NCBI RefSeq assembly: GCF_003602235.1
Contig: NZ_QZVS01000087.1
Span: 1-64,000 of the forward strand
From: Cryobacterium melibiosiphilum
GTDB lineage: Bacteria; Actinomycetota; Actinomycetes; Actinomycetales; Microbacteriaceae
DNA length: 64,000 nucleotides
Direction of reading: 5' to 3'
A program made the position numbers and the translations under genes. The notes under the pieces were generated by a model. It was not told the DNA's origin, did no database searches, and saw nothing but the letters and a program-made list of their open reading frames with translations. Below, one piece after another: positions 8,160 through 18,505 of the stretch (the first letter of the stretch is position 1; every line of letters begins with the position of its first letter).

Positions 8160-9164
8160 TTACCGTCCGGGAAGCAGGCCAACGCGGTCGTAGGCCACGG
8201 CGAGCGTCTCATCGGCGACGGATGCCGCCTTCTCTGCGTTCACGGCCAGCAACCGGTCGAGCTCGGACGGGTCATCGAGCAGTTCCTGCACCCGAAGGCG
8301 AATTGGGTCGAAGGTGCCCGCGACCACCTCGACGAGGCCCTTCTTGAGGTCCCCGTAGCCGCGGCCGGCGTACTCGTCCTCGAGGGACTGCACCGAGCGG
8401 GAGGCCAGCACGGAGTAGATGGTGAGCAGGTTCGCGACGCCGGGCTTGTTCTCGCGGTCGAAGACCACGCCGCCGTCGGCATCCGTCACGGCGCGCATGA
8501 TCTTCTTCTTGGTGACGTTCGGCTCGTCGAGCAACCAGATGACCCCGGCGTGCGACTCGGCCGACTTCGACATCTTCGACGTCGGGTTCTGCAGGTCGTA
8601 GATCTTCGCGGTCTCCTTCACGATGGCCACCTCGGGCACCGTGAACGTGTCGCCGAACCGAGAATTGAACCGGGCAGCCAGGTCGCGGGTGAGCTCGACG
8701 TGCTGGCGCTGGTCCTCGCCGACCGGCACGAGCTCCGTCTGGTACAGCAAAATGTCGGCCGCCATCAGCGTCGGGTAGGCGAACAGACCCACCGTCGTGG
8801 CGTCGGCGCCCTGCTTGAGGGACTTGTCCTTGAACTGCGTCATGCGGCTGGCCTCACCGAACCCGGTGATGGTGTTCAGAATCCAGGCCAGCTGCGCGTG
8901 CGCGGCGACATGGGACTGCACGTACAGCGTCGACGCCGAAGGGTCGATGCCCGCGGCGATGTACTGCGCGGCGGTGCGGCGGGTGTTCTCGCGCAGCTTC
9001 GCCGGGTCCTGCGCGACCGTGATGGCGTGCAGGTCGACGATCGAGAAGAACGCGTCGTGGCTCTGCTGCAGCTCTTTCCAGTTCAGCAGCGCGCCGATGT
9101 AGTTGCCGATCTGCAGGGAGTCGGCGGAGGGCTGCATGCCCGAATACAGGCGGGGTTTCGTCAT
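8160..9164 (-). CDS. trpS: Tryptophanyl-tRNA synthetase TrpS
   Basis: Charges tRNA-Trp with tryptophan. The 334-residue class I synthetase shows the HIGH-like box QIGNYIGAL, the tryptophan/ATP site [20 protein letters not shown] and the KMSKS loop SKMSKSAES. The ATG at 9164 follows AGGAAAG at good spacing; the open frame continues upstream but without similarity. Length is typical of bacterial TrpS. It lies between xthA upstream and the acetyltransferase downstream on the same strand. Confidence 0.97.
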   Translation of the reverse strand: MTKPRLYSGMQPSADSLQIGNYIGALLNWKELQQSHDAFFSIVDLHAITVAQDPAKLRENTRRTAAQYIAAGIDPSASTLYVQSHVAAHAQLAWILNTITGFGEASRMTQFKDKSLKQGADATTVGLFAYPTLMAADILLYQTELVPVGEDQRQHVELTRDLAARFNSRFGDTFTVPEVAIVKETAKIYDLQNPTSKMSKSAESHAGVIWLLDEPNVTKKKIMRAVTDADGGVVFDRENKPGVANLLTIYSVLASRSVQSLEDEYAGRGYGDLKKGLVEVVAGTFDPIRLRVQELLDDPSELDRLLAVNAEKAASVADETLAVAYDRVGLLPGR

Positions 9165-9190
9165 GGGGTACTTTCCTGAAAGTTTGAGTT

Positions 9191-10030
9191 CTAGAGCTGG
9201 TAGTCGACGACGACGGGGGAGTGGTCGCTCCAGCGCTGGTCGTAGGCCGCGGCGCGGTCGACCGCGTAGTTGACGACGGATGCCGCCAGCGCCGGCGTCG
9301 CGAGGTGGTAGTCGAGCCGCCACCCGGTGTCGGTGTCGAAGGCCTTGCCGCGCTGCGACCACCAGGTGTACGGCCCCTCCACCTCGCCGGCCCACTTGCG
9401 GCCCACGTCGACCCAGCCGAGGCCGGCGCCGGCGTTGTACGCGGGGTCGGCGGGGGCCCCGAGGATCCGATCGAAGTACTCGCGCTCTTCGGGGAGAAAG
9501 CCGGCGTGTTTCTTGTTGCCACGCCAGTTCTTGATGTCGAGCTCGCGGTGGCCGACGTTGAGGTCGCCGAGAACGACCGCATGGGTGCTGTGGGCGGCCA
9601 GTTCCGGCATCCGCTCGAGCATCGCGTCGAGGAATTTATACTTCTCGATCTGCTTGGGGGTGTCAGTCTCGCCGGAGTGCACGTAGGTGCTGACGACGGT
9701 CACGATCTGCCCGTTGACCTCGTAGTCGGCCTCGAGCCAGCGGCCCGCGCTGTCGAACTCCTCGGCACCGAGGGCGACGCGGTGGATCGCAGCGCCCTTG
9801 CGGCTGACCAGAGCGACCCCGGCGCGCCCCTTCGCGGTGGCGCCGTCGTGCAGAATGTTCCAGTCCGGGCCGAGCAGGCCTTCGAGGTCGTCGATCGAGG
9901 CCCGCACCTCCTGGATCGCGAGGATGTCCACGTCGCGGGCGGCGAGCCAGTCGCCCATGCCCTTGCGGTACGCGGCACGCACTCCGTTGGTGTTGACACT
10001 GGCGATACGAAGCGGTGGGGCAGAAGTCAT
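9191..10030 (-). CDS. xthA: Exodeoxyribonuclease III / AP endonuclease
   Basis: Base-excision repair enzyme that cuts DNA at abasic sites and trims 3' ends. 279 residues of the EEP nuclease fold: [13 protein letters not shown] (N-terminal Asn), ILAIQEVRA with the metal-binding Glu, [10 protein letters not shown] with the catalytic Asp and Asn, and the C-terminal [12 protein letters not shown] with the Asp-His pair. The ATG at 10030 has GAGGGC upstream. It is followed after 26 bases by trpS and preceded by the BrkB-family membrane protein on the same strand. Confidence 0.95.
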   Translation of the reverse strand: MTSAPPLRIASVNTNGVRAAYRKGMGDWLAARDVDILAIQEVRASIDDLEGLLGPDWNILHDGATAKGRAGVALVSRKGAAIHRVALGAEEFDSAGRWLEADYEVNGQIVTVVSTYVHSGETDTPKQIEKYKFLDAMLERMPELAAHSTHAVVLGDLNVGHRELDIKNWRGNKKHAGFLPEEREYFDRILGAPADPAYNAGAGLGWVDVGRKWAGEVEGPYTWWSQRGKAFDTDTGWRLDYHLATPALAASVVNYAVDRAAAYDQRWSDHSPVVVDYQL

Positions 10031-10040
10031 GCCCTCAAGT

Positions 10041-11222
10041 CTAGTTAGCGCCCCGGGAACGCCGGGACCGGTCGTCGGCGACCCCATCCGGGTCGACCTC
10101 GGCACCGAAGGCGCTCGTCGTGGTCTCGGCCTGCGACGCACCCGGGTCGGCGGCGACGGATGCCCCGGCATATTTTTCAACGCGGGCCTCGGCCGCCTGC
10201 ACCCGCCGCCCGGCAGCCCACGTGCCGTACCAGGGCGCGTCGAGCTTCTGCTGGCGGGCCTCCTCGAGTTCGAGGCGGGAGGCGAGGCGCAGGGCATCCA
10301 TCTCACGTTTCTCGGTCGCCTCGGCGATCTCGTCGTCGCTGAGGGTTTGCGGAGGAATGCCGGCGTCGTTCATGCCCACGGCGATCCACGACGCGGCGAG
10401 CAGGGTGACGGTGCTGACCAGGTTGAACCAGATCAACAAGCCGATGATCACGGCGAAGGTCGCGAGCAGCGGGTTGTTGGTGGCGCCGCCGAGCAGTGCC
10501 CCGCCGAGGATCTTCATGACGCCGAGACCGGCGCCGCCGATCAGGGCGCCCGCCACGAGCCGGCGGAACGGGATCCGCACCCGGGACAGCACCCGGAACA
10601 GCGCGGCGAGGGTGACGGTGTCGATCAGCAGCACCACGGAGAGGCCGATCACCCGGGCTGAGGCGTCGTACCAGAACGAGTCCTGCGGCAGCTGGAACAG
10701 GCTGAAGATCGCGCCGAGGGCGGCGGTGCTCGCGAGCGACACCAGAGCGGACGCGATCAGCGCGAGACCGAACAACAGCCCGAGGCCGAGCTCCCGCACC
10801 TTCACGAGCAGGAAGAAGGTGGTCTGCCGGGGCATCTCGAAGATGGTGCGCACGGCGAGGGTCGTCGTCGACAGCCAGCCGAGCGCGGTCGCGAGCAGCC
10901 CGACGAGGGCGATCGCGCCGGTCCAGGACAGCACGCCGGCCGCGGCGAGGGACTTCGGGTCGATGACCCCGTCGGTGCCGATCAGGCCGGGGATCGACTG
11001 GTTGATGATGGCGAACAGGGCGTCGAGCAGGTCAGGGTTGTTGGTCAGGAACAGTCCGGCGATCGAGAAGCCGACCCAGACGGCCGCGAACACCGCGAAG
11101 ATCGCCTGGTAGGACATGCCGCCGGAGAGGATCGAGCCGCCCTTGTCGGTGAAATGGGTGAACACCCGCACGGGTTTGAGGGCGGTCACGCGGGCGGTGA
11201 CACGGGCAATAAGCTCTTTCAC
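10041..11222 (-). CDS. YihY/BrkB-family inner-membrane protein
   Basis: 393-residue membrane protein of the YihY/virulence-factor-BrkB family. The signature region GGSILSGGMSYQAIFAVFAA comes before about six hydrophobic spans. These include one ending RIPFRRLVAGALIGGAGLGVMK and a final span in NPLLATFAVIIGLLIWFNL. A charged ~100-residue cytoplasmic tail rich in Glu and Arg ends the protein. Family members are sometimes called ribonuclease BN, a label shown to be wrong; the function is unclear. The GTG at 11222 has no strong ribosome site. The gene runs into xthA with a gap of 10 bases. Confidence 0.85.
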   Translation of the reverse strand: MKELIARVTARVTALKPVRVFTHFTDKGGSILSGGMSYQAIFAVFAAVWVGFSIAGLFLTNNPDLLDALFAIINQSIPGLIGTDGVIDPKSLAAAGVLSWTGAIALVGLLATALGWLSTTTLAVRTIFEMPRQTTFFLLVKVRELGLGLLFGLALIASALVSLASTAALGAIFSLFQLPQDSFWYDASARVIGLSVVLLIDTVTLAALFRVLSRVRIPFRRLVAGALIGGAGLGVMKILGGALLGGATNNPLLATFAVIIGLLIWFNLVSTVTLLAASWIAVGMNDAGIPPQTLSDDEIAEATEKREMDALRLASRLELEEARQQKLDAPWYGTWAAGRRVQAAEARVEKYAGASVAADPGASQAETTTSAFGAEVDPDGVADDRSRRSRGAN

Positions 11223-11248
11223 CCGATCAGCCTACCCAGCAGCCTGCT

Positions 11249-11288
11249 TAAAAAGCGGCGGCGCCACTCCCGAAGGAGCGGCGCCGCC
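11249..11288 (-). terminator. Intrinsic terminator of the sdh operon
   Basis: On the minus strand GGCGGCGCCGCTCC pairs with GGAGTGGCGCCGCC (one mismatch) around a TTCG loop, followed by GCTTTTTAAG. It lies 18 bases after the sdhB stop, so it should end the sdhCDAB transcript before the BrkB-family gene. Confidence 0.85.
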
Positions 11289-11306
11289 ATCATGAACGAA
11301 AACAGA

Positions 11307-12065
11307 TCAGGCGCGACCGCGCATGATGGCCTGCTTGACCTCGCTGATCGCCTGCGTGACCTGGATGCCACGCGGGCACGCCTCGGTGCAGTTGAAGGTC
11401 GTGCGGCAGCGCCACACGCCCTCCTGGTCGTTGAGGATGTCGAGGCGCACGGCGGCGTTGTCGTCGCGCGAGTCGAAGATGAAGCGGTGCGCGTTGACGA
11501 TGGCGGCCGGGCCGAAGTACTGGCCGTCGGTCCAGAACACCGGGCAGCTCGACGTGCACGCGGCGCAGAGGATGCACTTGGTGGTGTCGTCGAAACGTTC
11601 GCGCTGGGCGACCGTCTGCACGCGCTCCTTGCCGGGGGTGGCGGCAACATTGCTCATCAGGAAGGGCTGGATCTCCTTGAATGAGTCGAAGAACGGCTCC
11701 ATGTCGACGATCAGGTCCTTCTCGAGCGGCAGGCCCTTGATCGCCTCGACGTACACCGGCTTGGTGATGTCGAGGTCCTTGATCAGGGTCTTGCAGGCGA
11801 GGCGGTTGCGGCCGTTGATGCGCATGGCATCCGAACCGCAGATGCCGTGCGCGCAGGAGCGACGGAAGCTCAAGGACCCGTCCTGCTCCCACTTGATCTT
11901 GTGCAGCGCGTCGAGCACCCGGTCGGTCGGGTACATCTGCACGTCGAAGTCCTGCCAGTGCGGCTCTTCGTCCAGTTCCGGGTTGAAACGACGGATGTTG
12001 AACGTGACCGTGAAGGATTCGATCGTTTCGGGAACGACCGGCTTCTCGAGTGTGGGGGTGCTCAC
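11307..12065 (-). CDS. sdhB: Succinate dehydrogenase iron-sulfur subunit SdhB
   Basis: Electron-transfer subunit of complex II, linking the flavin subunit to the membrane quinone site. The 252 residues hold the [2Fe-2S] motif SCAHGICGSDAM (near residue 70), the [4Fe-4S] motif CILCAACTSSCP (near 160) and the [3Fe-4S] motif CTEACPRGI (near 220). The start is GTG at 12065, overlapping the sdhA stop by one base. It is the last gene in the order sdhC-sdhD-sdhA-sdhB and is followed by a terminator. Confidence 0.97.
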   Translation of the reverse strand: MSTPTLEKPVVPETIESFTVTFNIRRFNPELDEEPHWQDFDVQMYPTDRVLDALHKIKWEQDGSLSFRRSCAHGICGSDAMRINGRNRLACKTLIKDLDITKPVYVEAIKGLPLEKDLIVDMEPFFDSFKEIQPFLMSNVAATPGKERVQTVAQRERFDDTTKCILCAACTSSCPVFWTDGQYFGPAAIVNAHRFIFDSRDDNAAVRLDILNDQEGVWRCRTTFNCTEACPRGIQVTQAISEVKQAIMRGRA

Positions 12066-13879
12066 TAGTACTTCCTCTCCATCGGCTGGTAACGGGTGAT
12101 GACGACCGGTTTCCAGTCCAGGGCAATGTGATCGGCGGCATCCGCTGACATCGGGTCACCGGTGAGGTACGCCATGGTGTGCTTGAGGTAGTTCTCGTCG
12201 TCACGCACGAGGTAGTCCTCACGCTGGTGTCCGCCGCGGCTTTCCTTGCGGTTGCGCGCGGAGTACACGACGACCTCGGCGAGGTCGAGCAGGAAGCCGA
12301 GTTCGACGGCTTCGAGCAGGTCGGTGTTGAAACGACGTCCCTTGTCCTGCACGCCGATGTTCTTGTAGCGCTGGCGCAGCAGGTGGATGGTCTCGGTGAC
12401 GCCGGCGAGGGACTCGTCGGTGCGGAAGACCTGGGCGTTCTTGTCCATCTCCTCCTGCAGGATCTTGCGCAGTACGGCGATGCGTTCGGTTCCGGTCGAC
12501 GAGCGGATGCCCTCGAGCATCTCGCGGACGTCCTTGGCCGGGTCAGCCGGCAGCGGCACGAACGACGCCGTCTTGACGTACTCGACGGCGTTGTTGCCGG
12601 CGCGTTTGCCGAAGACGTTGATGTCGAGCAGCGAATTGGTGCCGAGACGGTTGGAGCCGTGCACGGACACGCAGGCGCACTCACCGGCGGCGTACAGCCC
12701 CGGAACGACGATCTCGTTGTTGCGCCAGACTTCACCCTTCACGTTGGTCGGGATGCCGCCCATCGCGTAGTGCGCGGTCGGCATGACCGGAACGGGCTCG
12801 GTGACCGGGTCGACGCCGAGGTAGGTGCGGGCGAACTCGGTGATGTCGGGGAGCTTGGTCTCGAGCACCTCGGCACCGAGGTGGGTGCAGTCGAGGTAGA
12901 GGTAGTCCTTCTCGGGGCCGGCGCCGCGACCCTCCGCGACCTCCTTGAGCATGCAGCGCGAGACGATGTCACGCGGGGCGAGGTCCTTGATGGTCGGGGC
13001 ATAGCGCTCCATGAAGCGCTCACCGCTGGCGTTGCGCAGGATCGCGCCCTCACCGCGGGCGCCCTCGGTCAGCAGGATGCCGAGGCCGGCGAGGCCGGTC
13101 GGGTGGAACTGGAAGAACTCCATGTCCTCGAGCGGCAGGCCCTTGCGCCAGACGATGCCGACGCCGTCACCGGTGAGGGTGTGGGCGTTCGAGGTGGTCT
13201 TGTAGATCTTGCCGAAACCGCCGGTGGCGAAGATGAAGGCCTTGCCCTGGAAGACGTGCAGCTCGCCGCTGGACAGGTCGAGCGCGACGACGGCGCTCGG
13301 CTGGTCGACGCCGTCGACCTGGGTCATGACGAGGTCGAGCACGTAGTACTCGTTGAAGAAGTTGATGCCGCGCTTGACGCAGTTCTGGTACAGCGTCTGG
13401 AGGATCATGTGGCCGGTGCGGTCCGCGGCGTAGCACGCACGGCGCACCGGGCTCTTGCCGTGGTCGCGGGTGTGGCCGCCGAAACGACGCTGGTCGATCT
13501 TGCCCTCGGGGGTGCGGTTGAAAGGCAGGCCCATGTTTTCGAGGTCGATGACCGCGTCGATGGCTTCCTTAGCGAGAATCTCGGCCGCATCCTGGTCGAC
13601 GAGGTAGTCGCCGCCCTTGATGGTGTCGAAGGTGTGCCATTCCCAGTTGTCTTCTTCGACGTTGGCCAGGGCCGCCGCCATGCCGCCCTGCGCCGCACCG
13701 GTGTGCGAGCGGGTCGGGTAGAGCTTGCTGATCACGGCGGTGCTCGCGTTGGGGCCGGCTTCGATGGCCGCGCGCATGCCGGCACCACCCGCTCCAATGA
13801 TCACGATGTCGTACTGGTGGTAGTGGACACCGTCGACGACGGTGGAAACGGGGGCAGGTGCGGGTGCAGGTGTCGTCAT
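12065..13879 (-). CDS. sdhA: Succinate dehydrogenase flavoprotein subunit SdhA
   Basis: Oxidises succinate to fumarate in the TCA cycle, reducing covalently bound FAD. 604 residues: FAD fold [18 protein letters not shown] at ~28, the FAD-linking His in [10 protein letters not shown], active-site segment [20 protein letters not shown], and the Arg/His-rich [20 protein letters not shown] short Ala/Pro-rich leader precedes the fold. The ATG at 13879 lies 17 bases after the sdhD stop. Confidence 0.98.
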   Translation of the reverse strand: MTTPAPAPAPVSTVVDGVHYHQYDIVIIGAGGAGMRAAIEAGPNASTAVISKLYPTRSHTGAAQGGMAAALANVEEDNWEWHTFDTIKGGDYLVDQDAAEILAKEAIDAVIDLENMGLPFNRTPEGKIDQRRFGGHTRDHGKSPVRRACYAADRTGHMILQTLYQNCVKRGINFFNEYYVLDLVMTQVDGVDQPSAVVALDLSSGELHVFQGKAFIFATGGFGKIYKTTSNAHTLTGDGVGIVWRKGLPLEDMEFFQFHPTGLAGLGILLTEGARGEGAILRNASGERFMERYAPTIKDLAPRDIVSRCMLKEVAEGRGAGPEKDYLYLDCTHLGAEVLETKLPDITEFARTYLGVDPVTEPVPVMPTAHYAMGGIPTNVKGEVWRNNEIVVPGLYAAGECACVSVHGSNRLGTNSLLDINVFGKRAGNNAVEYVKTASFVPLPADPAKDVREMLEGIRSSTGTERIAVLRKILQEEMDKNAQVFRTDESLAGVTETIHLLRQRYKNIGVQDKGRRFNTDLLEAVELGFLLDLAEVVVYSARNRKESRGGHQREDYLVRDDENYLKHTMAYLTGDPMSADAADHIALDWKPVVITRYQPMERKY

Positions 13880-13896
13880 AAGGGTGTGTGCAGCTC

Positions 13897-14352
13897 CTAG
13901 AGGGCCGAGCAGAACTGGGGGTTGAGGTCGGCGAGGTTAGCGCCGGCGGGGCACGGGTCGAACGTGAAGACCACGAGGGTGCCGAGCACGATCAGAACGA
14001 CGACGGCCGCGAGAATGGCCGACTTGAGGATGCCCCGGGTGAGGGGGGCCGTCGCGTAGTCGTTGACCAGGGTGCGCATGCCGTTGCCGCCGTGGATCAG
14101 GGCGAGCCAGAGCATGGCGACGTCCCAGACCTGCCAGAACGGGTCGGCGAGTTTTCCGGAGACGAAGGCGAAGTTGAGCGCGCTGACGCCTTCGCCGACC
14201 ATCAGGTTGACGAAGAGGTGGCCGAAGATGAGCACGACCAGGAGCACGCCGGAGACGCGCATGTACAGCCAGCCCCATTTTTCCCAGTTGACACCGTTTT
14301 TGCGGGTGCTGCGGGTGTAGGGGCTGCGGGGGGCTTCGAGAGTGGTTGCCAT
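13897..14352 (-). CDS. sdhD: Succinate dehydrogenase membrane anchor SdhD
   Basis: 151-residue hydrophobic subunit of complex II with three transmembrane spans (about residues 32-52, 75-92 and 110-130). [13 protein letters not shown] after span two and [12 protein letters not shown] in span one fit the heme/quinone-binding anchor subunits of actinobacterial succinate dehydrogenase. The ATG at 14352 lies 13 bases after the sdhC stop. It is called from its size, topology and position between sdhC and sdhA; sequence conservation of this subunit is always low. Confidence 0.9.
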   Translation of the reverse strand: MATTLEAPRSPYTRSTRKNGVNWEKWGWLYMRVSGVLLVVLIFGHLFVNLMVGEGVSALNFAFVSGKLADPFWQVWDVAMLWLALIHGGNGMRTLVNDYATAPLTRGILKSAILAAVVVLIVLGTLVVFTFDPCPAGANLADLNPQFCSAL

Positions 14353-14365
14353 GGTGAGCCGCCTC

Positions 14366-14782
14366 CTAGTGACTGAACACGTTGATGAGGTGGCGCGGCA
14401 CGAAGGCCAGCATGGTGACGACCCAGAGGCCGAGGACCACGTAGAACATGACCTTCTGGTACTTCGCGTTCCAGAAATCGATCAGGATGATCCGCAGGCC
14501 GTTGAAGGCGTGGAACACGATGGCGCCGACGAGCGCGACTTCACCGAGTCCCATGAGTGGGGTCTGATACTGCGCGATCACCGCGTTATAGGCTTCCGGA
14601 CTCACACGGACCAATGCCGTGTCGAGAATGTGGACCAGCAGGAAGAAGAAGATCGCAACACCGGTAATCCGGTGCAGGACCCATGACCACATGCCTTCGC
14701 GGCCCCGGTAAAGGGTGCCCGCGGGGCGACGTGAACTCGTCTTCTGCTGGGATGTCAGTGTTCCTGCCGGTGACTGTGGCAT
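14366..14782 (-). CDS. sdhC: Succinate dehydrogenase cytochrome b subunit SdhC
   Basis: First gene of the sdhCDAB operon. 138 residues with three membrane spans. The diagnostic SdhC stretch WVLHRITGVAIFFFLLVHI contains conserved His and Arg residues of the quinone site, and FHAFNGLRIILIDF contains a candidate heme-ligand His. The ATG at 14782 is preferred to an upstream in-frame GTG/ATG because AGGGAGGG sits at ideal spacing before it. The promoter should lie in the 122-base gap up to the glycosyltransferase gene (14783-14904), where I see no clear -35/-10 pair. Confidence 0.93.
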   Translation of the reverse strand: MPQSPAGTLTSQQKTSSRRPAGTLYRGREGMWSWVLHRITGVAIFFFLLVHILDTALVRVSPEAYNAVIAQYQTPLMGLGEVALVGAIVFHAFNGLRIILIDFWNAKYQKVMFYVVLGLWVVTMLAFVPRHLINVFSH

Positions 14783-14904
14783 GAACAACCCTCCCTGGCT
14801 GTAAGTTGTCTCGACGTTGAAACGAGACCCGTGAACTCGCAATGAGCACGTGCAATTATTCTAGGGGCAGACCACTCGGGTTTTCAGGTGAGGGTACCCT
14901 AACG

Positions 14905-16074
14905 TCACCGCTGCAGAGACAGTGGTATGGCGGTCATCATCCGCACCGCGGCGCGGGCGTCGATGACCTGCTCGTAGTAGTCGACAAGGGTGCCGCAGAC
15001 GGTCTCCCAGGACCGGCCGAGTACCCCCCGTCGGCCCGCTTCGCCCATCCGCCGACGCAGGGCGGGATCCTCGACGAGGCGCAGCACGCAGCGCCTCAGA
15101 TCGCGGTCATCGTCCGGGGTAAAGAGGTAGCCGTTTTCGCCGTGCTGAACGAGGTCGATCGGGCCGCCGGATGCCGGCGCCACCACGGGCAGGCCCGCCG
15201 CGTGGGCTTCCTGGATGGTCTGGCCAAAGGTTTCCTCGGTGCCGGCGTGCAGGAAAATGTCGAAGCTCGCGTACGCGGTGGCCAGTTCCGCCCCCGACAG
15301 GCGGCCAAGCCAGGTCACCGGCAGGCCCTCCAGCGCCGCGCGCACGAGCGGTTCCGATGGCCCCTCCCCGACAATCACCAGGCGGATGCCGGGCACCCCA
15401 CGCAACGCCCGAAATCGTTCCACCTGCTTCTCGGGGGCGATCCGCCCCACATACCCGACGATGACCTCCGCACTGGGGTCATCGGCGCCGTGGGTTACCC
15501 GAGCTCGCAGGGCGGCGACGGCCGCATCGCTCTTTCGATTCGGGTGGTAGCCCACGAGGTCCACGCCGCGCGTCCACCGGGCCAGCCGGCGCACGCCGAC
15601 GCGCTGCAGGTCGGTCATCGAGGCACTCGAGGGAACCAGGTTGAGGTCGGCTCCGTCATGCACCCACTTCACGTAGCGCCAGGCCCAGGCGGTCGCCTGC
15701 CCGAGGTGGTTGCGGCTGGCGTAACCGGCGACATCCGTCTGAAAGATCGCGACGCTCGGCACGTCGAGCCGGTTGGCGGCGGCGATGCCCTGGGCTCCCA
15801 GCAGAAAGGGCGAGGCGGCGTGCAGCACGTCGGGGCGAAAATCGCTCAGCAGGCGCTGCACCGCGAGGCTCGGCAGCCCGACCGGAAACTGGCGGTAGGC
15901 GATCGCGGGAACGGTGTGCACCGCAAATCCCGCATACGACGACGGCGCCCCGGCGGGCGCGATGACCATCGCGTCATGACCGGCACGGGCCAGATAGTCG
16001 AGCACCTTGCAGACACTCGTAGTGACCCCACTGACCGTGGGGAGGAAACTCTCGCTGATGACGGCGACCCGCAT
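14905..16074 (-). CDS. GT4 glycosyltransferase, probably GDP-mannose-dependent alpha-mannosyltransferase
   Basis: 389-residue GT-B fold enzyme. The N-terminal acceptor domain starts MRVAVISESFLPTVSGVTTSV, as in actinobacterial MgtA/PimB'-type mannosyltransferases. The nucleotide-sugar domain contains VGYVGRIAPEKQVERF and the E-x7-E motif in EETFGQTIQEAHAAGLPVVAP. It would add mannose to a glycolipid or lipoglycan at the inner face of the membrane. It is divergent, with a 106-base gap, from manC, which makes GDP-mannose; that supports the donor assignment. The exact acceptor cannot be told from the sequence. Confidence 0.85.
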   Translation of the reverse strand: MRVAVISESFLPTVSGVTTSVCKVLDYLARAGHDAMVIAPAGAPSSYAGFAVHTVPAIAYRQFPVGLPSLAVQRLLSDFRPDVLHAASPFLLGAQGIAAANRLDVPSVAIFQTDVAGYASRNHLGQATAWAWRYVKWVHDGADLNLVPSSASMTDLQRVGVRRLARWTRGVDLVGYHPNRKSDAAVAALRARVTHGADDPSAEVIVGYVGRIAPEKQVERFRALRGVPGIRLVIVGEGPSEPLVRAALEGLPVTWLGRLSGAELATAYASFDIFLHAGTEETFGQTIQEAHAAGLPVVAPASGGPIDLVQHGENGYLFTPDDDRDLRRCVLRLVEDPALRRRMGEAGRRGVLGRSWETVCGTLVDYYEQVIDARAAVRMMTAIPLSLQR

Positions 16075-16180
16075 GACTCGAGGCTAGGCAGAACGGGTGG
16101 CGGCGCGGTGTCTGATCGGTGAACATCGAACGCCTCGCCCGTGACACCTGCGCGTCACAGGTGCCCGCTAGCATGAGCGG

Positions 16181-17302
16181 ATGCAGCAGACATCCGAACC
16201 CCTCGACCGTTTCTACAGCGTGATCCCCGCCGGCGGCATCGGTTCGCGGCTGTGGCCGCTCTCTCGAGCGGATGCCCCCAAGTTTCTGCACGACCTCACC
16301 GGCTCCGGGCAGACCCTGCTGCGGGACACCTGGGACCGCCTCACCCCGCTGTCGGGCGAGCAGCGCATCATGGTCGTCACGGGGCGTGCACACCGCGCCG
16401 CGGTCGAAAAACAGCTGCCCGAACTGACCGACCCGAACGTCGTGCTCGAGAGCGAACCGCGCGACTCCACGGCCGCCGTCGGGCTCGCCGCCGCCATCCT
16501 GCAGCTGCGTGAACCCGATGTGATCATCGGGTCGTTCCCCGCCGACCACGTCATCAACGGTTCGGTGCTCTTCCGGAGCGCGGTCACCGAGGCCTGCGCG
16601 GCCGCGGACGCCGGCTACATCGTGACCATCGGCATCCAGCCGACCGAGGCCGCGATCGGCTTCGGCTACATCAAAAGCGACGGTCCGCTCGACATCGACG
16701 GCGCGCCGAGCGCCCTCTCGGTCGACTCCTTCGTCGAGAAGCCGAGCCCCGAAGTCGCCGAGGCCTATGTCGAAGGCGGCGGATACCTGTGGAACGCGGG
16801 CATGTTCATCGCCCGCGCCGACCGGCTGCTCGAGGAGATCGGTGCGACCGAACCCGAACTGCTCGCCGGACTGCTCGAACTCGCCGAGGCCTGGGACACC
16901 CCGCGGCGCGGCGCGGTCGTCGACAAGATCTGGCCGCGCCTGAAGCGCATCGCCATCGACTACTCCGTCGCCGAGCCCGCCGCCGCGGCCGGCAAGCTCG
17001 TCGTGATTCCCGGCCAGTTCGACTGGGATGACGTGGGGGACTTCGCTTCCATCGCCAAGCTGCACTCCGGCGGACGCAAGGCGAACCTCGCCATCCTCGG
17101 TGAGGGCGCCCGTGTGCTCGCCGATTCGTCGAGCGGAATCGTGGTCAGCCACACCGGGCGGATGATCGCGCTCATCGGGGTGGAAGACATCGTCGTCGTC
17201 GACACCCCGGATGCCCTGCTCGTCACCACGAGCGCCAACGCCCAGAAGGTCAAGGCCGTCGTCGACGCTCTGAAGCTCTCCGGGTCGAGCGACGTGCTGT
17301 GA
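16181..17302 (+). CDS. manC: Mannose-1-phosphate guanylyltransferase
   Basis: Makes GDP-mannose from mannose-1-phosphate and GTP. 373 residues: nucleotide-binding signature VIPAGGIGSRLWPLSRADAPKF at residues ~13-34, FPADHVI near 125, FVEKPSPEVAEAYV near 185 and WNAGMF near 203. It is the short form, lacking the C-terminal isomerase domain of bifunctional enzymes. The ATG at 16181 opens the gene. It shares its upstream region with the divergent GT4 glycosyltransferase, the likely user of its product. Confidence 0.94.
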   Translation: MQQTSEPLDRFYSVIPAGGIGSRLWPLSRADAPKFLHDLTGSGQTLLRDTWDRLTPLSGEQRIMVVTGRAHRAAVEKQLPELTDPNVVLESEPRDSTAAVGLAAAILQLREPDVIIGSFPADHVINGSVLFRSAVTEACAAADAGYIVTIGIQPTEAAIGFGYIKSDGPLDIDGAPSALSVDSFVEKPSPEVAEAYVEGGGYLWNAGMFIARADRLLEEIGATEPELLAGLLELAEAWDTPRRGAVVDKIWPRLKRIAIDYSVAEPAAAAGKLVVIPGQFDWDDVGDFASIAKLHSGGRKANLAILGEGARVLADSSSGIVVSHTGRMIALIGVEDIVVVDTPDALLVTTSANAQKVKAVVDALKLSGSSDVL

Positions 17303-17327
17303 CGGTCGGTTCTGCTTGACTGGTCCC

Positions 17328-18353
17328 ATGACCTCTGCTCCACTGATTTCTGCGGCCCCGAACTCTGCGACACCGAACTCTGCGACCCCGGTGCGCATCC
17401 CGCTCATCATCGACACCGACACCGCGCAGGACGACTGCGTGGCGCTGCTCGTCGGGCTTCTCGATCCACGGGCCGACCTGCGAGCGATCACCATGGTCGC
17501 CGGCAATGTCGGGTTCAACCGTCAGGTGCAGAATGCCCACCTCACGCTGAACGCGGCCGGTCGGCTCGGCGAGATTCCGCTCTTCCTCGGGTGCCGACGC
17601 CCGATGGTGCGGGAATGGGTCTCGGCCGAGAACGTGCACGGTGACGGCGCGGGCGGCCTCGAAATGGATTTTGCCGGGCTGAACGTGCAGCCCGAGCACG
17701 GTGTCGACGCGCTCATCGCGCTGGTCGCCGCCGCCCCCGGGGAGATCTCGATCGTCGCGATCGGCCCCCTCACCAACATCGCGATGGCCGTCGTGAAGGA
17801 CCCACGCTTTGTAGCCAACGTGAAGTCGCTCTACATCATGGGCGGCTCCAACAACGGGCGCGGCAACATCACGGCCGCCGCGGAATACAACTTCTACGTC
17901 GACCCGGAGGCGGCGCGGACCGTGTTCGAGGCGGGCTTCGACGTGACGGTCATTCCCTGGTCGCCGCTCAGCCTCGACCATGCGGTCTTCTCCCGCGAGC
18001 AACTCGCCCAGATCGCGCGGATCGAGACACCACTCTCGAGCTTCTTCACCCGCGTGGTCGGAACGACCCTGGACTTCGATGAGAGCGTCGGCATTGCCGG
18101 CTCAACGCACCCGGATTCGCTCACGGCTGCCCTGCTGCTGCATCCGGAACTGGTCACGCAGGCGTCGGCGTATCACGTCGATGTCGAGACCGGCTCTGAC
18201 CTCACCCGCGGCTATTCGGCGATGTCGTGGGGTGTGCACGGGCTGGTCCCCAATGCCCGGGTGGTCGAAGCCGTCGACGGCGGAGCTTTCCTCAGCTATA
18301 TCACGGGCCTGATCAGCCAGAACAGCGTTCCCAACCGGCCCTTCCTCACCTAG
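17328..18353 (+). CDS. Nucleoside hydrolase (IUNH family)
   Basis: Hydrolyses N-glycosidic bonds of nucleosides to base and ribose in the cytoplasm. The calcium-binding N-terminal signature is DTDTAQDD, with GNVGFNRQVQNA, VAIGPLTNIAMAV and AAEYNFYVDPEAA further on, as in IunH/RihA-type enzymes. The ATG at 17328 is chosen; a TTG four codons earlier is also possible. A low-complexity N-terminus repeats NSATP in tandem (a 15-base repeat near 17358). It lies 25 bases after manC but fits functionally with the nucleoside importer that follows. About 340 residues, normal for the family. Confidence 0.92.
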   Translation: MTSAPLISAAPNSATPNSATPVRIPLIIDTDTAQDDCVALLVGLLDPRADLRAITMVAGNVGFNRQVQNAHLTLNAAGRLGEIPLFLGCRRPMVREWVSAENVHGDGAGGLEMDFAGLNVQPEHGVDALIALVAAAPGEISIVAIGPLTNIAMAVVKDPRFVANVKSLYIMGGSNNGRGNITAAAEYNFYVDPEAARTVFEAGFDVTVIPWSPLSLDHAVFSREQLAQIARIETPLSSFFTRVVGTTLDFDESVGIAGSTHPDSLTAALLLHPELVTQASAYHVDVETGSDLTRGYSAMSWGVHGLVPNARVVEAVDGGAFLSYITGLISQNSVPNRPFLT

Positions 18354-18505
18354 GCCGGGTCGCAGGCGCCGCGGCGTTGCGATCGCATTTCGGATCTGTA
18401 ACGTCTCGGCAGCAGCAGCCGGATTGCGCACACAGCGCACGTAACACTCTGTAACCTGTTGAAACTGGTCCCGGTATCGTCGGGGCACGCACTTGGAGGA
18501 ATCAC

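Noticed and set aside
12179..13900. 573-codon plus-strand ORF opposite sdhA
   Set aside because: It is antisense to SdhA and has the Val/Asp/Glu-rich composition typical of reverse frames.
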